From: Deltaproteobacteria bacterium
GTDB taxonomy: Bacteria > Desulfobacterota > Syntrophia > Syntrophales > UBA2210
Direction: 5' to 3'
NCBI GenBank assembly: GCA_011056825.1
Contig: DSBH01000302.1
Span: forward strand, 1 to 13,586
Length of the DNA: 13,586 bases
The notes under the pieces are model-generated. The model saw only the letters and a program-made list of their open reading frames with translations, did not search any database and had not been told where the DNA came from. The translations under genes and the position numbers were made by a program. Positions 1 to 6,502 of the stretch are shown here, one piece after another (positions within the stretch are counted from its first letter, which is position 1; the number at the start of each line of letters is the position of its first letter).

Positions 1-18
1 ACTATATAGTATGCTAAT

Positions 19-24
19 TATAAT
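19..24 (+). promoter_or_regulatory. Probable -10 box of the M48 protease gene
   Basis: A perfect TATAAT lies in a very AT-rich stretch. Its -35 partner would fall at or before the window edge and cannot be checked. Transcription would begin near position 31. That leaves almost no leader before the ATG at 36 but about 30 nt before the ATG at 63, which has an AGGA at 51-54. The site therefore bears on the choice of start for the downstream gene. Confidence 0.4.
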
Positions 25-62
25 AAAATATAAAAATGAATGCGAAAAACAGGATCGCTTCC

Positions 63-899
63 ATGAACATGGTCAACCAAACCTTCAGAATCATTGTCAT
101 CTCCGCCATAGCCGCACTGCTCGCCTCCTGCACCACCACGCCCGTTACGGGGCGAACCCAGCTTCGACTGGTGGGATCGTCAGCCATGCTCTCCATGAGC
201 CAGCAGCAGTATGACCAGGTTCTTCATGAAAATGAATTGAGCACCGACGTCGAAGCGACGGCGATGGTCAAACGGGTTGGAACGAACATTCAGAGATCGG
301 TGGAACGATATTTCGTTGAGCGGGGCATGAAACGTGAGCTTGACGACTATGAATGGGAATTCAACCTCATCAAAAGCGATGAAGTGAACGCCTGGTGCAT
401 GCCGGGCGGAAAAATAGCGGTCTATACGGGGATTCTTCCCGTAACGAAGGATGAAAACGGCCTCGCCGTGGTCATCGCTCATGAAGTCGGCCATGCCGTC
501 GCGGGCCACGGCGCCGAACGAATGAGCCACATGCTGGCAGCACAACTGGGCGGCATTGCTCTTTCGGTGGCCATGGCCGATCGTCCCGACAGCACGCAAC
601 AACTCTGGATGACTGTTTTCGGACTCGGGGCGCAGGTTGGATTTATTCTTCCATACAGCCGCGTACAGGAATACGAAGCCGATCACCTGGGACTCGTCTT
701 TATGGCAATGGCGGGCTACGATCCCGAAGGTGCCATCGAATTCTGGCAGCGTCTGGCGGCGGAAAAGAAAGGTTCATCGCCCCCGGCCTTTCTGAGCACC
801 CACCCCACCGACGCTTCGCGCATTCAACGAATCCGGTCCCTAATGCCGGAAACGCGCCGTTACTACGACGAATACCGCCGGACTTCTCGGGCCCGCTGA
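63..899 (+). CDS. M48 family zinc metalloprotease, lipoprotein
   Basis: A membrane-anchored metalloprotease of the Peptidase_M48 family, the group that includes the E. coli envelope proteases LoiP and BepA. Residues are numbered from the ATG at 36; subtract 9 for the ATG at 63. A hydrophobic signal segment ends in a lipobox, LASC, with Cys32 the likely lipidated residue. There is no Asp after the Cys, so an outer-membrane location is expected. The zinc site is HEVGH at 149-153, with Glu212 in EYEAD as third ligand and the family's STHP motif at 254-257. The length is typical of short, TPR-less M48 lipoproteins. I chose ATG 63 because AGGA sits 8 nt upstream, a -10 box at 19-24 would leave ATG 36 almost leaderless, and the signal peptide then has normal length. 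ATG 36 remains possible. The likely role is turnover of misfolded envelope proteins, inferred from the family. It is convergent with the cupin gene, 17 bp away. Confidence 0.9.
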   Translation: MNMVNQTFRIIVISAIAALLASCTTTPVTGRTQLRLVGSSAMLSMSQQQYDQVLHENELSTDVEATAMVKRVGTNIQRSVERYFVERGMKRELDDYEWEFNLIKSDEVNAWCMPGGKIAVYTGILPVTKDENGLAVVIAHEVGHAVAGHGAERMSHMLAAQLGGIALSVAMADRPDSTQQLWMTVFGLGAQVGFILPYSRVQEYEADHLGLVFMAMAGYDPEGAIEFWQRLAAEKKGSSPPAFLSTHPTDASRIQRIRSLMPETRRYYDEYRRTSRAR

Positions 900-916
900 A
901 TCGTGCCGAACTACTC

Positions 917-1240
917 TCAGGGCAGATAATCCTCGCGTACCGGCGAAAACACCTCCACGACTAGAGAATCTTCGAGGACCTCCACTCCGTGTTCGCAGTT
1001 CCCGGTGAAACACCATCCGTCGCCCGGTCCGGCCTCGTAGGTTTCACCTTCCGAATTGAAACGAAGTCTGCCCGAAACCAGGTACCCGATCTGCTCATGA
1101 GGATGGCTGTGCGAGGGGATCACCGCGCCTTTTTTTAACCGGAATTCCCCGAGCAGCATGGCCTCACCATGGGTCAACGTTTTCAGCTCGACCCCCGGCA
1201 GCATTTCACGGTAATTTCGTTCGTCACATCGTGTAAACAT
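917..1240 (-). CDS. Small single-domain cupin protein
   Basis: A 107-residue one-domain cupin. Motif 1 follows the classic spacing exactly: Gly38, five residues, His44-x-His46, three residues, Gln50, six residues, Gly57. Gln replaces the usual Glu as a metal ligand. Motif 2 contains GDGW from Gly73 and His84 as the last ligand. A divalent metal in a small beta-barrel is therefore likely; the substrate cannot be told. Single-domain cupins of this type serve as sugar or small-molecule binding proteins, isomerases or dioxygenases, so no reaction is assigned. The frame is open upstream to 1381, but AAAGGAG sits 7 nt before the ATG at 1240 and the cupin fold begins right after it, so I use this start. 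It has no evident operon partner. Confidence 0.85.
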   Translation of the reverse strand: MFTRCDERNYREMLPGVELKTLTHGEAMLLGEFRLKKGAVIPSHSHPHEQIGYLVSGRLRFNSEGETYEAGPGDGWCFTGNCEHGVEVLEDSLVVEVFSPVREDYLP

Positions 1241-1390
1241 AGCGGTTCTCCTTTCTTCGTACAGCATGGTTAAAACGACCGGATCCGCGGCGATCCCTTC
1301 AACTTTTTCGTACTTCCAAAAACGAAACACCAACAACGAATCACCTTGGATTTTTATTCCCCATACACTACAATGCGACAATGTATCAAC

Positions 1391-1960
1391 ATGAAGGGAC
1401 CTCTATACGTGCTTTCACAGAGAAACGACAAAACGGGCAAGGGTGCGGAAATACTGTTCCCGCGCCAGCTTGAAGCCGACGGTACCGCCGACGCTCTTCG
1501 ACACACGCTTTTCGAGCGAACGACCAAACTCCGCCCGGATGTTGAATCCGATATTCCCCTTATTTACCCGGACGGGATACTTGAAGATGCGCTGCAAAAA
1601 GCCGCCCTCGCCCGCCGCATCGTCTATGGGTACGACGACATAGAGAAAGAACTCTTCAATGAAGAGCGGGGCATAGATGCCGCCTCACGTCGAAGCGCGT
1701 CACCCAGGCGCAAGCGCATATCGCGTCTTATTCTGTGTTCCCGTGACGGATCCGGGCGCTTTTACCGACGCATCGAGCGACTCCTGCAACTTTACTCCGC
1801 GCGGGTGCTCGTCTGTCTTGTCGATTGCGACGCCGACGCTTTCGGCCGTATATTGACCGGCAGGGAACGGCGCATAAAGGTTGTACTTGTTGAACACAAA
1901 GACGCTGTCTCGGCCATTTTTCGAGTCCTGGCACTGAGGACTCGAACAGATTTTCCCTGA
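1391..1960 (+). CDS. Doubtful hypothetical ORF
   Basis: An open frame of about 190 codons from ATG 1391, with ATG 1373 and a poor TTG at 1346 as alternatives. I do not recognise the product. Its C-terminal half is rich in Arg and Cys, there is no clear Shine-Dalgarno at any start, and third-position GC is lower than in the antisense frame over 1700-1960. No signal peptide, membrane span or known motif is visible. The opposite strand over the same bases reads more like ordinary protein, though broken by stops (see the pseudogene entry). At most one of the two readings is real. This ORF is listed because it is the only long uninterrupted frame between the cupin and the YihY genes. Confidence 0.25.
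   Translation: MKGPLYVLSQRNDKTGKGAEILFPRQLEADGTADALRHTLFERTTKLRPDVESDIPLIYPDGILEDALQKAALARRIVYGYDDIEKELFNEERGIDAASRRSASPRRKRISRLILCSRDGSGRFYRRIERLLQLYSARVLVCLVDCDADAFGRILTGRERRIKVVLVEHKDAVSAIFRVLALRTRTDFP
1415..1950 (-). pseudogene. Possible decayed gene, beta-rich product, antisense to the doubtful ORF
   Basis: On the minus strand one frame reads as plausible protein in two blocks, about 1703-1900 and 1415-1684, both with GC-rich third positions. The blocks share a frame but are separated by two TGA codons at 1700-1702 and 1685-1687. A neighbouring frame bridges them with AWVTRFDV, as if two compensating single-base shifts had occurred there. The joined text shows alternating polar and hydrophobic residues, with many aromatic and Gly residues, as in outer-membrane beta-barrels. 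The downstream block ends normally at a TGA at 1415-1417. No start or ribosome site was found at the upstream end, and I do not recognise the family. It could be a degraded gene, or the antisense shadow of the + strand ORF. Confidence 0.3.
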
Positions 1961-2198
1961 ACCATTTTGTAAAAAACCCGATATCGCTTGCCGACTCATG
2001 CCGACAATTGAAATATCCCCGATTTTTTCGGCGTTTCTCTGCACAAGACCATGGAATCGAATTTAAAAGCGTGTTATCAAGTACCTGTAGCCGCAACCGT
2101 TGTGTATCATTTCACCCGGCTGCCGAGTTTCCGTTGTCCGCCGCGTACCCGCACGTCGAGCGGATCCCGGAAGGGGTTCAGCCGAAAGAGGACGATCT

Positions 2199-3536
2199 GT
2201 GGATAAAATCATGTCAACCCTTGGACGAATCGTCAACTTTATACGTCACGACATCTGGCGAATCCGCCTGACGGACCTGCCGAAAAAGAAATCCTTTTTT
2301 CTCCGTGAACTTCGTATTTTCGTTCTCTCGATACGTGGATTTGACGAGGACAAGTGCCTGCTCAGGGCTTCGGCGCTCACGTTTTATTCACTTGTTTCCA
2401 TCGTTCCCGTGGCTGCCATGCTCTTCGGCATCGCCAAGGGATTCGGCTTCGAGAAACGCCTCGAAAAACAGCTGATGGAACAGTTTCATGGACATGAAGA
2501 AATTATCACCCAGGTCATTACATTTGCCGAATCCATGCTCGCCAACACGAAAGGGGGCCTTATCGCAGGTATCGGCGTGATCCTCCTTTTCTACGCCGCC
2601 ATCAAGGTGCTTAATCATATCGAGACTTCCTTCAATGACATATGGGGGATACAGGAACCGAGAAAACTGGGAAGAAAATTCAGTGATTATCTTTCCGTTA
2701 TGGTCCTGGGACCGATACTGATCATTCTCTCGAGCAGCGTCACCGTCTTCATCACCACGCAGGTAACGTCGATCATGGAGAAAATCGCACTCCTTGGCAT
2801 GTTCAGCGGCGTCATCTCAATCCTGCTTTCTCTGCTTCCCTACTGTATTATCTGGGTTCTTTTTTCTTTTCTGTATATATTTATGCCCAATACCAAGGTG
2901 AACTTCGCATCAGGTTTACTGGCAGGCATCATAGCCGGAACAATCTACCAGATTGTCCAGTTGGGCTACATCATGTTCCAGGTGGAAACTGCGAGATACA
3001 ACGCCATTTACGGAAGCTTCGCCGCCCTACCCCTCTTCCTGATCTGGCTCCAGTTGAGCTGGCTTATTGTCCTTTTCGGCGCCGAATATTCTTTCGCCCG
3101 ACAAAACGTAGACACTTACGAATTCGAACCGGACTCACTCAAGACAAGCCCTTCCTTCAAAAGGCTCCTCACACTGCAGACCGCCCATCTTATCGTAAAA
3201 TTTTTCGCCGACGGCAAGCAACCCCTCACGGCAACTGAAATATCGCACAGGCTTGAAATCCCGATCCGCCTGGTACATCTGATAGTGTTCGACCTAACGG
3301 CGGCTGGAATCATTGTTCCCACCGAAACTATCGAGTACAGGGAACCAGCGTACCTGCCCGCACGCGACATAAACGCGCTTACCATACACTTTGTCATCGA
3401 CGAACTGGAGCACTGCGGAACGGATACGATCCCCGCAGCTCGAACGAAAGAAACGGAAACCATTTCTGAAATACTTGACACCTTCAGAGAAGAGATATCG
3501 CGCTCCCCGGCGAATCGATTGCTTCGGGATATCTAG
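2199..3536 (+). CDS. YihY/UPF0761 family inner-membrane protein with C-terminal winged-helix-like region
   Basis: A 445-residue membrane protein of the YihY/virulence factor BrkB family. A hydrophobic segment near residues 57-79 follows the conserved pattern RASALTFYSL. Further spans lie near 119-138, 165-187, 203-229, 237-260 and 273-295, giving about six. The motif YGSFAALPLFLIWLQLSW at 271-288 is typical of the family. The soluble tail, about 325-395, has the helix pattern of a winged helix (TATEISHRLEIPIRLVHLIV and following), as in longer deltaproteobacterial members. The family was once called ribonuclease BN; that label is wrong for YihY and the function is unknown. The start is GTG 2199 with GAGGA 6 nt upstream; the in-frame ATG 2211 is too far from that site. 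The gene ends in TAG. It probably forms its own unit, since a leader of about 290 bp separates it from the next operon. Confidence 0.88.
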   Translation: MDKIMSTLGRIVNFIRHDIWRIRLTDLPKKKSFFLRELRIFVLSIRGFDEDKCLLRASALTFYSLVSIVPVAAMLFGIAKGFGFEKRLEKQLMEQFHGHEEIITQVITFAESMLANTKGGLIAGIGVILLFYAAIKVLNHIETSFNDIWGIQEPRKLGRKFSDYLSVMVLGPILIILSSSVTVFITTQVTSIMEKIALLGMFSGVISILLSLLPYCIIWVLFSFLYIFMPNTKVNFASGLLAGIIAGTIYQIVQLGYIMFQVETARYNAIYGSFAALPLFLIWLQLSWLIVLFGAEYSFARQNVDTYEFEPDSLKTSPSFKRLLTLQTAHLIVKFFADGKQPLTATEISHRLEIPIRLVHLIVFDLTAAGIIVPTETIEYREPAYLPARDINALTIHFVIDELEHCGTDTIPAARTKETETISEILDTFREEISRSPANRLLRDI

Positions 3537-3703
3537 AACATGGAACAAGCGGCACGGGTTACTCGCATAACTGTTGCGCATATGCTACTATCCTTATGGG
3601 CAATGGTAGCCTGCATGCAACCCTTATAATGCGAGGAAAGACTTGTCCATCGCCAAGTTCCCGAAACAGCTTATTATTATAATCCGCTCCACATATCCTG
3701 TTC

Positions 3704-3719
3704 TGGTACGCTTCTTGAT
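3704..3719 (+). promoter_or_regulatory. Candidate sigma-54 (-24/-12) promoter for the ORP-like operon
   Basis: TGGTACG, four bases, then TTGAT. Against the sigma-54 consensus TGGCACG-N4-TTGCW, 10 of 12 defined positions match. The -24 GG is intact and the spacing is exact. The weak point is A in place of the highly conserved C of the -12 GC. A second, poorer candidate at 3604-3619 (TGGTAG, five bases, ATGCA) has correct GG-N10-GC spacing but only 8 of 12 matches. A TATAAT at 3625-3630 and another at 3678-3683 lack good -35 partners. I favour sigma-54 partly because the orp operons of Desulfovibrio vulgaris depend on it; that is inference from related biology. Confidence 0.3.
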
Positions 3720-3751
3720 GGAGCTACAATAATAAATATGTGAAATCCGAA

Positions 3752-3789
3752 GGCGCGGTCAAGGCCGTTGCCCTGTCCGCATCGAAGGG
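3752..3789 (+). other. Two overlapping potential hairpins in the leader of the ORP-like operon
   Basis: GGC at 3752-3754 can pair with GCC at 3770-3772, and CGG at 3756-3758 with CCG at 3765-3767, enclosing TCAAGG. CCCT at 3771-3774 can pair with AGGG at 3786-3789. The two foldings share bases 3771-3772, so they would compete. No T-run follows, so this is not an intrinsic terminator. I match it to no known riboswitch. It may be a chance fold. Confidence 0.2.
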
Positions 3790-3827
3790 TTTCAGATAAT
3801 CATCGCGTAAGAAAGGATGTTACAACA

Positions 3828-4634
3828 ATGAAAATAGCAATAACGACAACGGGCCCGTCACTTGATGACAACGTGGAACCCCGCTTCGGCCGGGCCCCTT
3901 ATTATGTCTTCGTGGATACCGATACTATGGAATTTGAAGCCGTTCAAAATCCCAATGTCTCGGCCGGAGGAGGCGCGGGTATCCAGTCGGCACAGTTCAT
4001 GTCTGAAAAAGATGTACGGTACGTGCTGACAGGAAACTGCGGCCCGAACGCCTTCCAGGTTTTCCAGGCGGCGGGCATCCAGGTTATCGCAGGCGTATCA
4101 GGAACCGCCCGCCACGCCGCCGAGCAATTCAAGACAGAATCTTTCTCGACAATTGATCAACCGAACGTGGCAAGCCACTTCGGCTCGGGAAGCGGCGGCA
4201 CTGGCACAGGTGCCGGTATGGGTATGGGCGGTGGCATGGGCATGGGCGGTGGCATGGGTCGCGGCATGGGTCGCGGCATGGGTATGGGCATGGGTATGGG
4301 CATGGGTGCCGGATTGGCGCCTTCGTCTGGACAGGCACCACAATCCGGAGCTAGCGGAAGAGACGATATTGAAAGTCTTAAAGAAGAAGCACGTCTCCTT
4401 GAACAAAGACTTCAGGATATCAGGCGCCATCTCGACGATGCACCGCAGAAAAGAAGCGGTCACCCGATCGCGCTCGTAAGCGCGGAGGAGTGCACGGGAT
4501 GCGGCGTCTGTGTGGACTCCTGTCCAGTAAACGCCATCAGACTGGACGACATTGCCGTTATCGACGAGCAGGCCTGCACGGGATGCGGCATTTGCGTCAA
4601 CCATTGCCCGCTTGGTGCAATCAGCATGACGTGA
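3828..4634 (+). CDS. ORP/NifX-like metal-cluster-binding protein fused to a 2[4Fe-4S] ferredoxin
   Basis: A 268-residue cytoplasmic fusion. Residues 1-105 form a dinitrogenase iron-molybdenum cofactor (NifX/NifB C-terminal, COG1433, MTH1175-like) domain: MKIAITTTG start, EPRFGRAPYYVF, and a conserved Cys71 in GNCGPNAF. This is the family of the Desulfovibrio orange protein, which carries a Mo-Cu-S cluster. Residues 118-178 are a linker rich in Gly, Met and Ser, with a pure Gly-Met-Arg repeat at 130-161. Residues 180-204 look like a short charged coiled coil. Residues 213-268 are a bacterial-type ferredoxin with C222-C225-C228-C232 and C250-C253-C256-C260. The start is ATG 3828, with AAAGGA ending 10 nt upstream and the domain beginning at Met1; the frame's extension to 3768 is not protein-like. 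It is first of five co-directional genes. It probably binds or delivers a metal cluster and exchanges electrons through its ferredoxin; this is inferred from its domains. Confidence 0.9.
   Translation: MKIAITTTGPSLDDNVEPRFGRAPYYVFVDTDTMEFEAVQNPNVSAGGGAGIQSAQFMSEKDVRYVLTGNCGPNAFQVFQAAGIQVIAGVSGTARHAAEQFKTESFSTIDQPNVASHFGSGSGGTGTGAGMGMGGGMGMGGGMGRGMGRGMGMGMGMGMGAGLAPSSGQAPQSGASGRDDIESLKEEARLLEQRLQDIRRHLDDAPQKRSGHPIALVSAEECTGCGVCVDSCPVNAIRLDDIAVIDEQACTGCGICVNHCPLGAISMT
4215..4307 (+). repeat. In-frame Gly-Met coding repeat
   Basis: A direct repeat inside the NifX-ferredoxin fusion gene. Two 18-bp units (4215-4232, 4233-4250) are followed by pairs of 12-bp units: GGCATGGGTCGC at 4251-4262 and 4263-4274, and GGCATGGGTATG at 4275-4286 and 4287-4298. 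All units are multiples of three, so length changes keep the frame. They encode residues 130-161, only Gly, Met, Arg and one Ala. The near-identity of adjacent units suggests recent slippage or recombination, so the length may vary between strains. Confidence 0.9.
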
Positions 4635-4642
4635 CGACATTG

Positions 4643-4668
4643 CGCGGAACATGTACAGCTCGTCCGCG
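4643..4668 (+). other. GC-rich inverted repeat between the ORP-like and first ATPase genes
   Basis: CGCGGA at 4643-4648 and TCCGCG at 4663-4668 form a perfect 6-bp stem with a 14-nt loop in the 77-bp gap between two genes of one operon. No T-run follows, so termination is unlikely. It could mark mRNA processing or stabilise the upstream message, or be chance. Confidence 0.3.
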
Positions 4669-4711
4669 GACCACCATAAGAAACAGACAGTTCTGAAAGG
4701 AGTCACCTCCA

Positions 4712-5605
4712 GTGAAAATAGCAATTGCCAGCGGAAAAGGCGGCACCGGAAAAACGACGATAGCGACAAACCTCGCCCTGACGCTTGCCAACGCGGGAAC
4801 AAACGTCCAGTTGCTGGACTGCGACGTGGAAGAACCGAACTGCCATATCTTTTTGAAACCGGAAATAGAATCCGCCACACCTGTTACGGTACCGATTCCG
4901 AAAGTGATCGAAGAGAAATGCACGGGGTGCGGTATCTGCGCCGAGGTATGTGAATTCAGTGCAATCGCCGTGGTCAAGAAAAAGGTCCTGATCTTTTCCG
5001 AACTCTGCCACGGATGCGGCGCCTGTTCGCTCTTCTGCCCTGAAGACGCCTTTATAGAAGTACCGCGTGAAGTCGGCGCCATCGAAAAAGGATACGCCGA
5101 CGGAATCACCTTTACACAGGGCCTCCTGAACATCGGCGAACTCATGTCGCCCGCAGTTATCAGTGAAGTGAAGAAATCAGCCGGCGACCCGGACGTGCTC
5201 ATCATTGACTCACCTCCGGGAACATCCTGTCCTGTCATCGAAGCCGTGAAAGACGCCGAGTTCATCCTCCTGGTAACGGAACCAACGCCGTTCGGACTCA
5301 ACGACCTGAAGCTCGCCGTCGGCATGGCAAAGGCATTGAATCTTCCCTTTGCCGTCGCCATAAACAGGTCAGACATAGGCGACGATGCGGTTGCTGAATA
5401 CTGTCGCCGGGAAAATATCGAGATATTCCTGGAAATACCGAATGATCGAAGAATAGCTGAAGCCTATTCTCGGGGTGAAATGGTCGTTCGGGAATTGCCC
5501 GAGTACCTGGAAACCTTTAAAACGTGTTGGGACAGGATACGGGCCTTCAGTGAAAAAGAAACGTCGAGCAAGCCGGATTCAGACGGTACGGCAAAGGAAG
5601 CGTGA
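4712..5605 (+). CDS. MinD-superfamily P-loop ATPase with inserted 2[4Fe-4S] ferredoxin (first copy)
   Basis: A 297-residue cytoplasmic ATPase of COG1149. It has a deviant Walker A, GKGGTGKTT at 8-16, with the signature Lys9 and catalytic Lys14. The Walker A' region is LLDCDVEEPN at 34-43. The inserted ferredoxin, about 63-120, has C70-C73-C76-C80 and C99-C102-C105-C109. Switch II is DSPPGTSCP at 166-174, with Cys173 typical of this ferredoxin-bearing group and absent from Mrp. Proteins of this fold dimerise on ATP; the inserted clusters suggest that ATP binding is linked to electron or cluster transfer. The start is GTG 4712 with AAAGGAG 9 nt upstream. The GGAG of that site can pair with CTCC at 4707-4710. 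The next ATPase gene begins 3 nt after the stop, so the two are surely co-transcribed. It is homologous to the D. vulgaris ORP-cluster ATPases by family; the partner is inferred from position. Confidence 0.92.
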   Translation: MKIAIASGKGGTGKTTIATNLALTLANAGTNVQLLDCDVEEPNCHIFLKPEIESATPVTVPIPKVIEEKCTGCGICAEVCEFSAIAVVKKKVLIFSELCHGCGACSLFCPEDAFIEVPREVGAIEKGYADGITFTQGLLNIGELMSPAVISEVKKSAGDPDVLIIDSPPGTSCPVIEAVKDAEFILLVTEPTPFGLNDLKLAVGMAKALNLPFAVAINRSDIGDDAVAEYCRRENIEIFLEIPNDRRIAEAYSRGEMVVRELPEYLETFKTCWDRIRAFSEKETSSKPDSDGTAKEA

Positions 5606-5608
5606 AAC

Positions 5609-6502
5609 ATGAAAGAAATAGTCGTCATAAGTGGAAAGGGAGGAACCGGGAAAACAAGCATCGTCGCCTCTTTTGCTGCCCTCGCGGGAAAAGCGATCCT
5701 GGCGGACTGTGATGTGGACGCGGCCGATCTCCATCTCGTTCTCAATCCCGTTATTGAACGACGGGAAGATTTCAGCGGCGGGAAGAAAGCGTCAATCATT
5801 GAAGAGAATTGCATTGGCTGTGACCGCTGTATTGAAGAATGCCGCTTCGATGCCATTTCCTATCCTGATTCGGGGAAAGCCGATACGCCCCGCGTAAACC
5901 ACATTTTCTGTGAAGGTTGCGGCGTCTGTTTCCGGGTTTGCCCGGCCGACGCCATATCCTTCGAACCTGCCGTCAACGGTGAGTGGTACGTATCTTCTAC
6001 CATGTACGGGCCGATGGTACACGCGCGGCTCGGCATGGCGGAAGGAAACTCGGGAAAACTCGTCTCACAGATCCGACAGGAAGCGCGGAGTATCGCCGAA
6101 AAAGAAAATCTCGACTACATCATCGTTGACGGATCTCCGGGTGTCGGATGCCCGGTTATTTCCTCCATAACAGGGGCGGATCTCGTGCTGGTAATAACCG
6201 AGCCGACCCTTTCCGGCCGTCACGATCTCCTGCGTGTCGCCGAGCTGACGTCGTTTTTCCGTATTCCCACCATTGTCTGTGTCAACAAGTGGGATCTGAA
6301 CGCCGACATCACCGGGCAGATAGAACAAGAAGCCCGTGAGCACAATGTCCGGCCGGCAGGTCGGGTTCGGTACGACACGTCCGTCACGGGCGCCCAGATC
6401 GCCGGAACCAGTATCATTGCCTTTGCCGACGGTGATGTATCCCGCGACATCAGGAACCTTTGGAACAGCGTCGTTACGACACTTGACGGGGGCGCGGCGT
6501 GA
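5609..6502 (+). CDS. MinD-superfamily P-loop ATPase with inserted 2[4Fe-4S] ferredoxin (second copy)
   Basis: A 297-residue COG1149 ATPase, paralogous to the gene before it and the same length. Deviant Walker A GKGGTGKT is at 9-16, and DCDVDAADLH at 33-42. The inserted ferredoxin has C68-C71-C74-C78 and C101-C104-C107-C111. Switch II is DGSPGVGCP at 174-182, with Cys181 but with Ser in place of the first Pro of the usual PPG. It has a longer spacer between the two Cys motifs than its partner. The start is ATG 5609, with AAAGGA ending 10 nt upstream inside the tail of the preceding gene. The 3-nt gap before and the GTGA overlap after point to tight coupling on both sides. Tandem pairs of such ATPases are common in anaerobes and may form a heterodimer; that is inference. 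Confidence 0.92.
   Translation: MKEIVVISGKGGTGKTSIVASFAALAGKAILADCDVDAADLHLVLNPVIERREDFSGGKKASIIEENCIGCDRCIEECRFDAISYPDSGKADTPRVNHIFCEGCGVCFRVCPADAISFEPAVNGEWYVSSTMYGPMVHARLGMAEGNSGKLVSQIRQEARSIAEKENLDYIIVDGSPGVGCPVISSITGADLVLVITEPTLSGRHDLLRVAELTSFFRIPTIVCVNKWDLNADITGQIEQEAREHNVRPAGRVRYDTSVTGAQIAGTSIIAFADGDVSRDIRNLWNSVVTTLDGGAA

Noticed and set aside
2022..2034. CCGATTTTTTCGG as a possible terminator
   Set aside because: The stem is only 4 bp with the T-run inside the loop, so it lacks the strong stem followed by T-run of an intrinsic terminator.
2100..2198. A longer YihY protein starting at TTG 2100
   Set aside because: The added 33 residues are Arg-rich and unlike the family, and GTG 2199 has a well-placed GAGGA.
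2199..3536. Ribonuclease BN as the product of the YihY gene
   Set aside because: This old label came from a mistaken gene assignment. The protein is a multi-span membrane protein without nuclease motifs.
4098..4880. A 260-codon minus-strand frame opposite the NifX-ferredoxin gene, with His/Thr/Ala repeats
   Set aside because: The repeat peptide is only the antisense of the Gly-Met coding repeat. The plus strand holds intact domains and a ribosome site, so this is a shadow frame.
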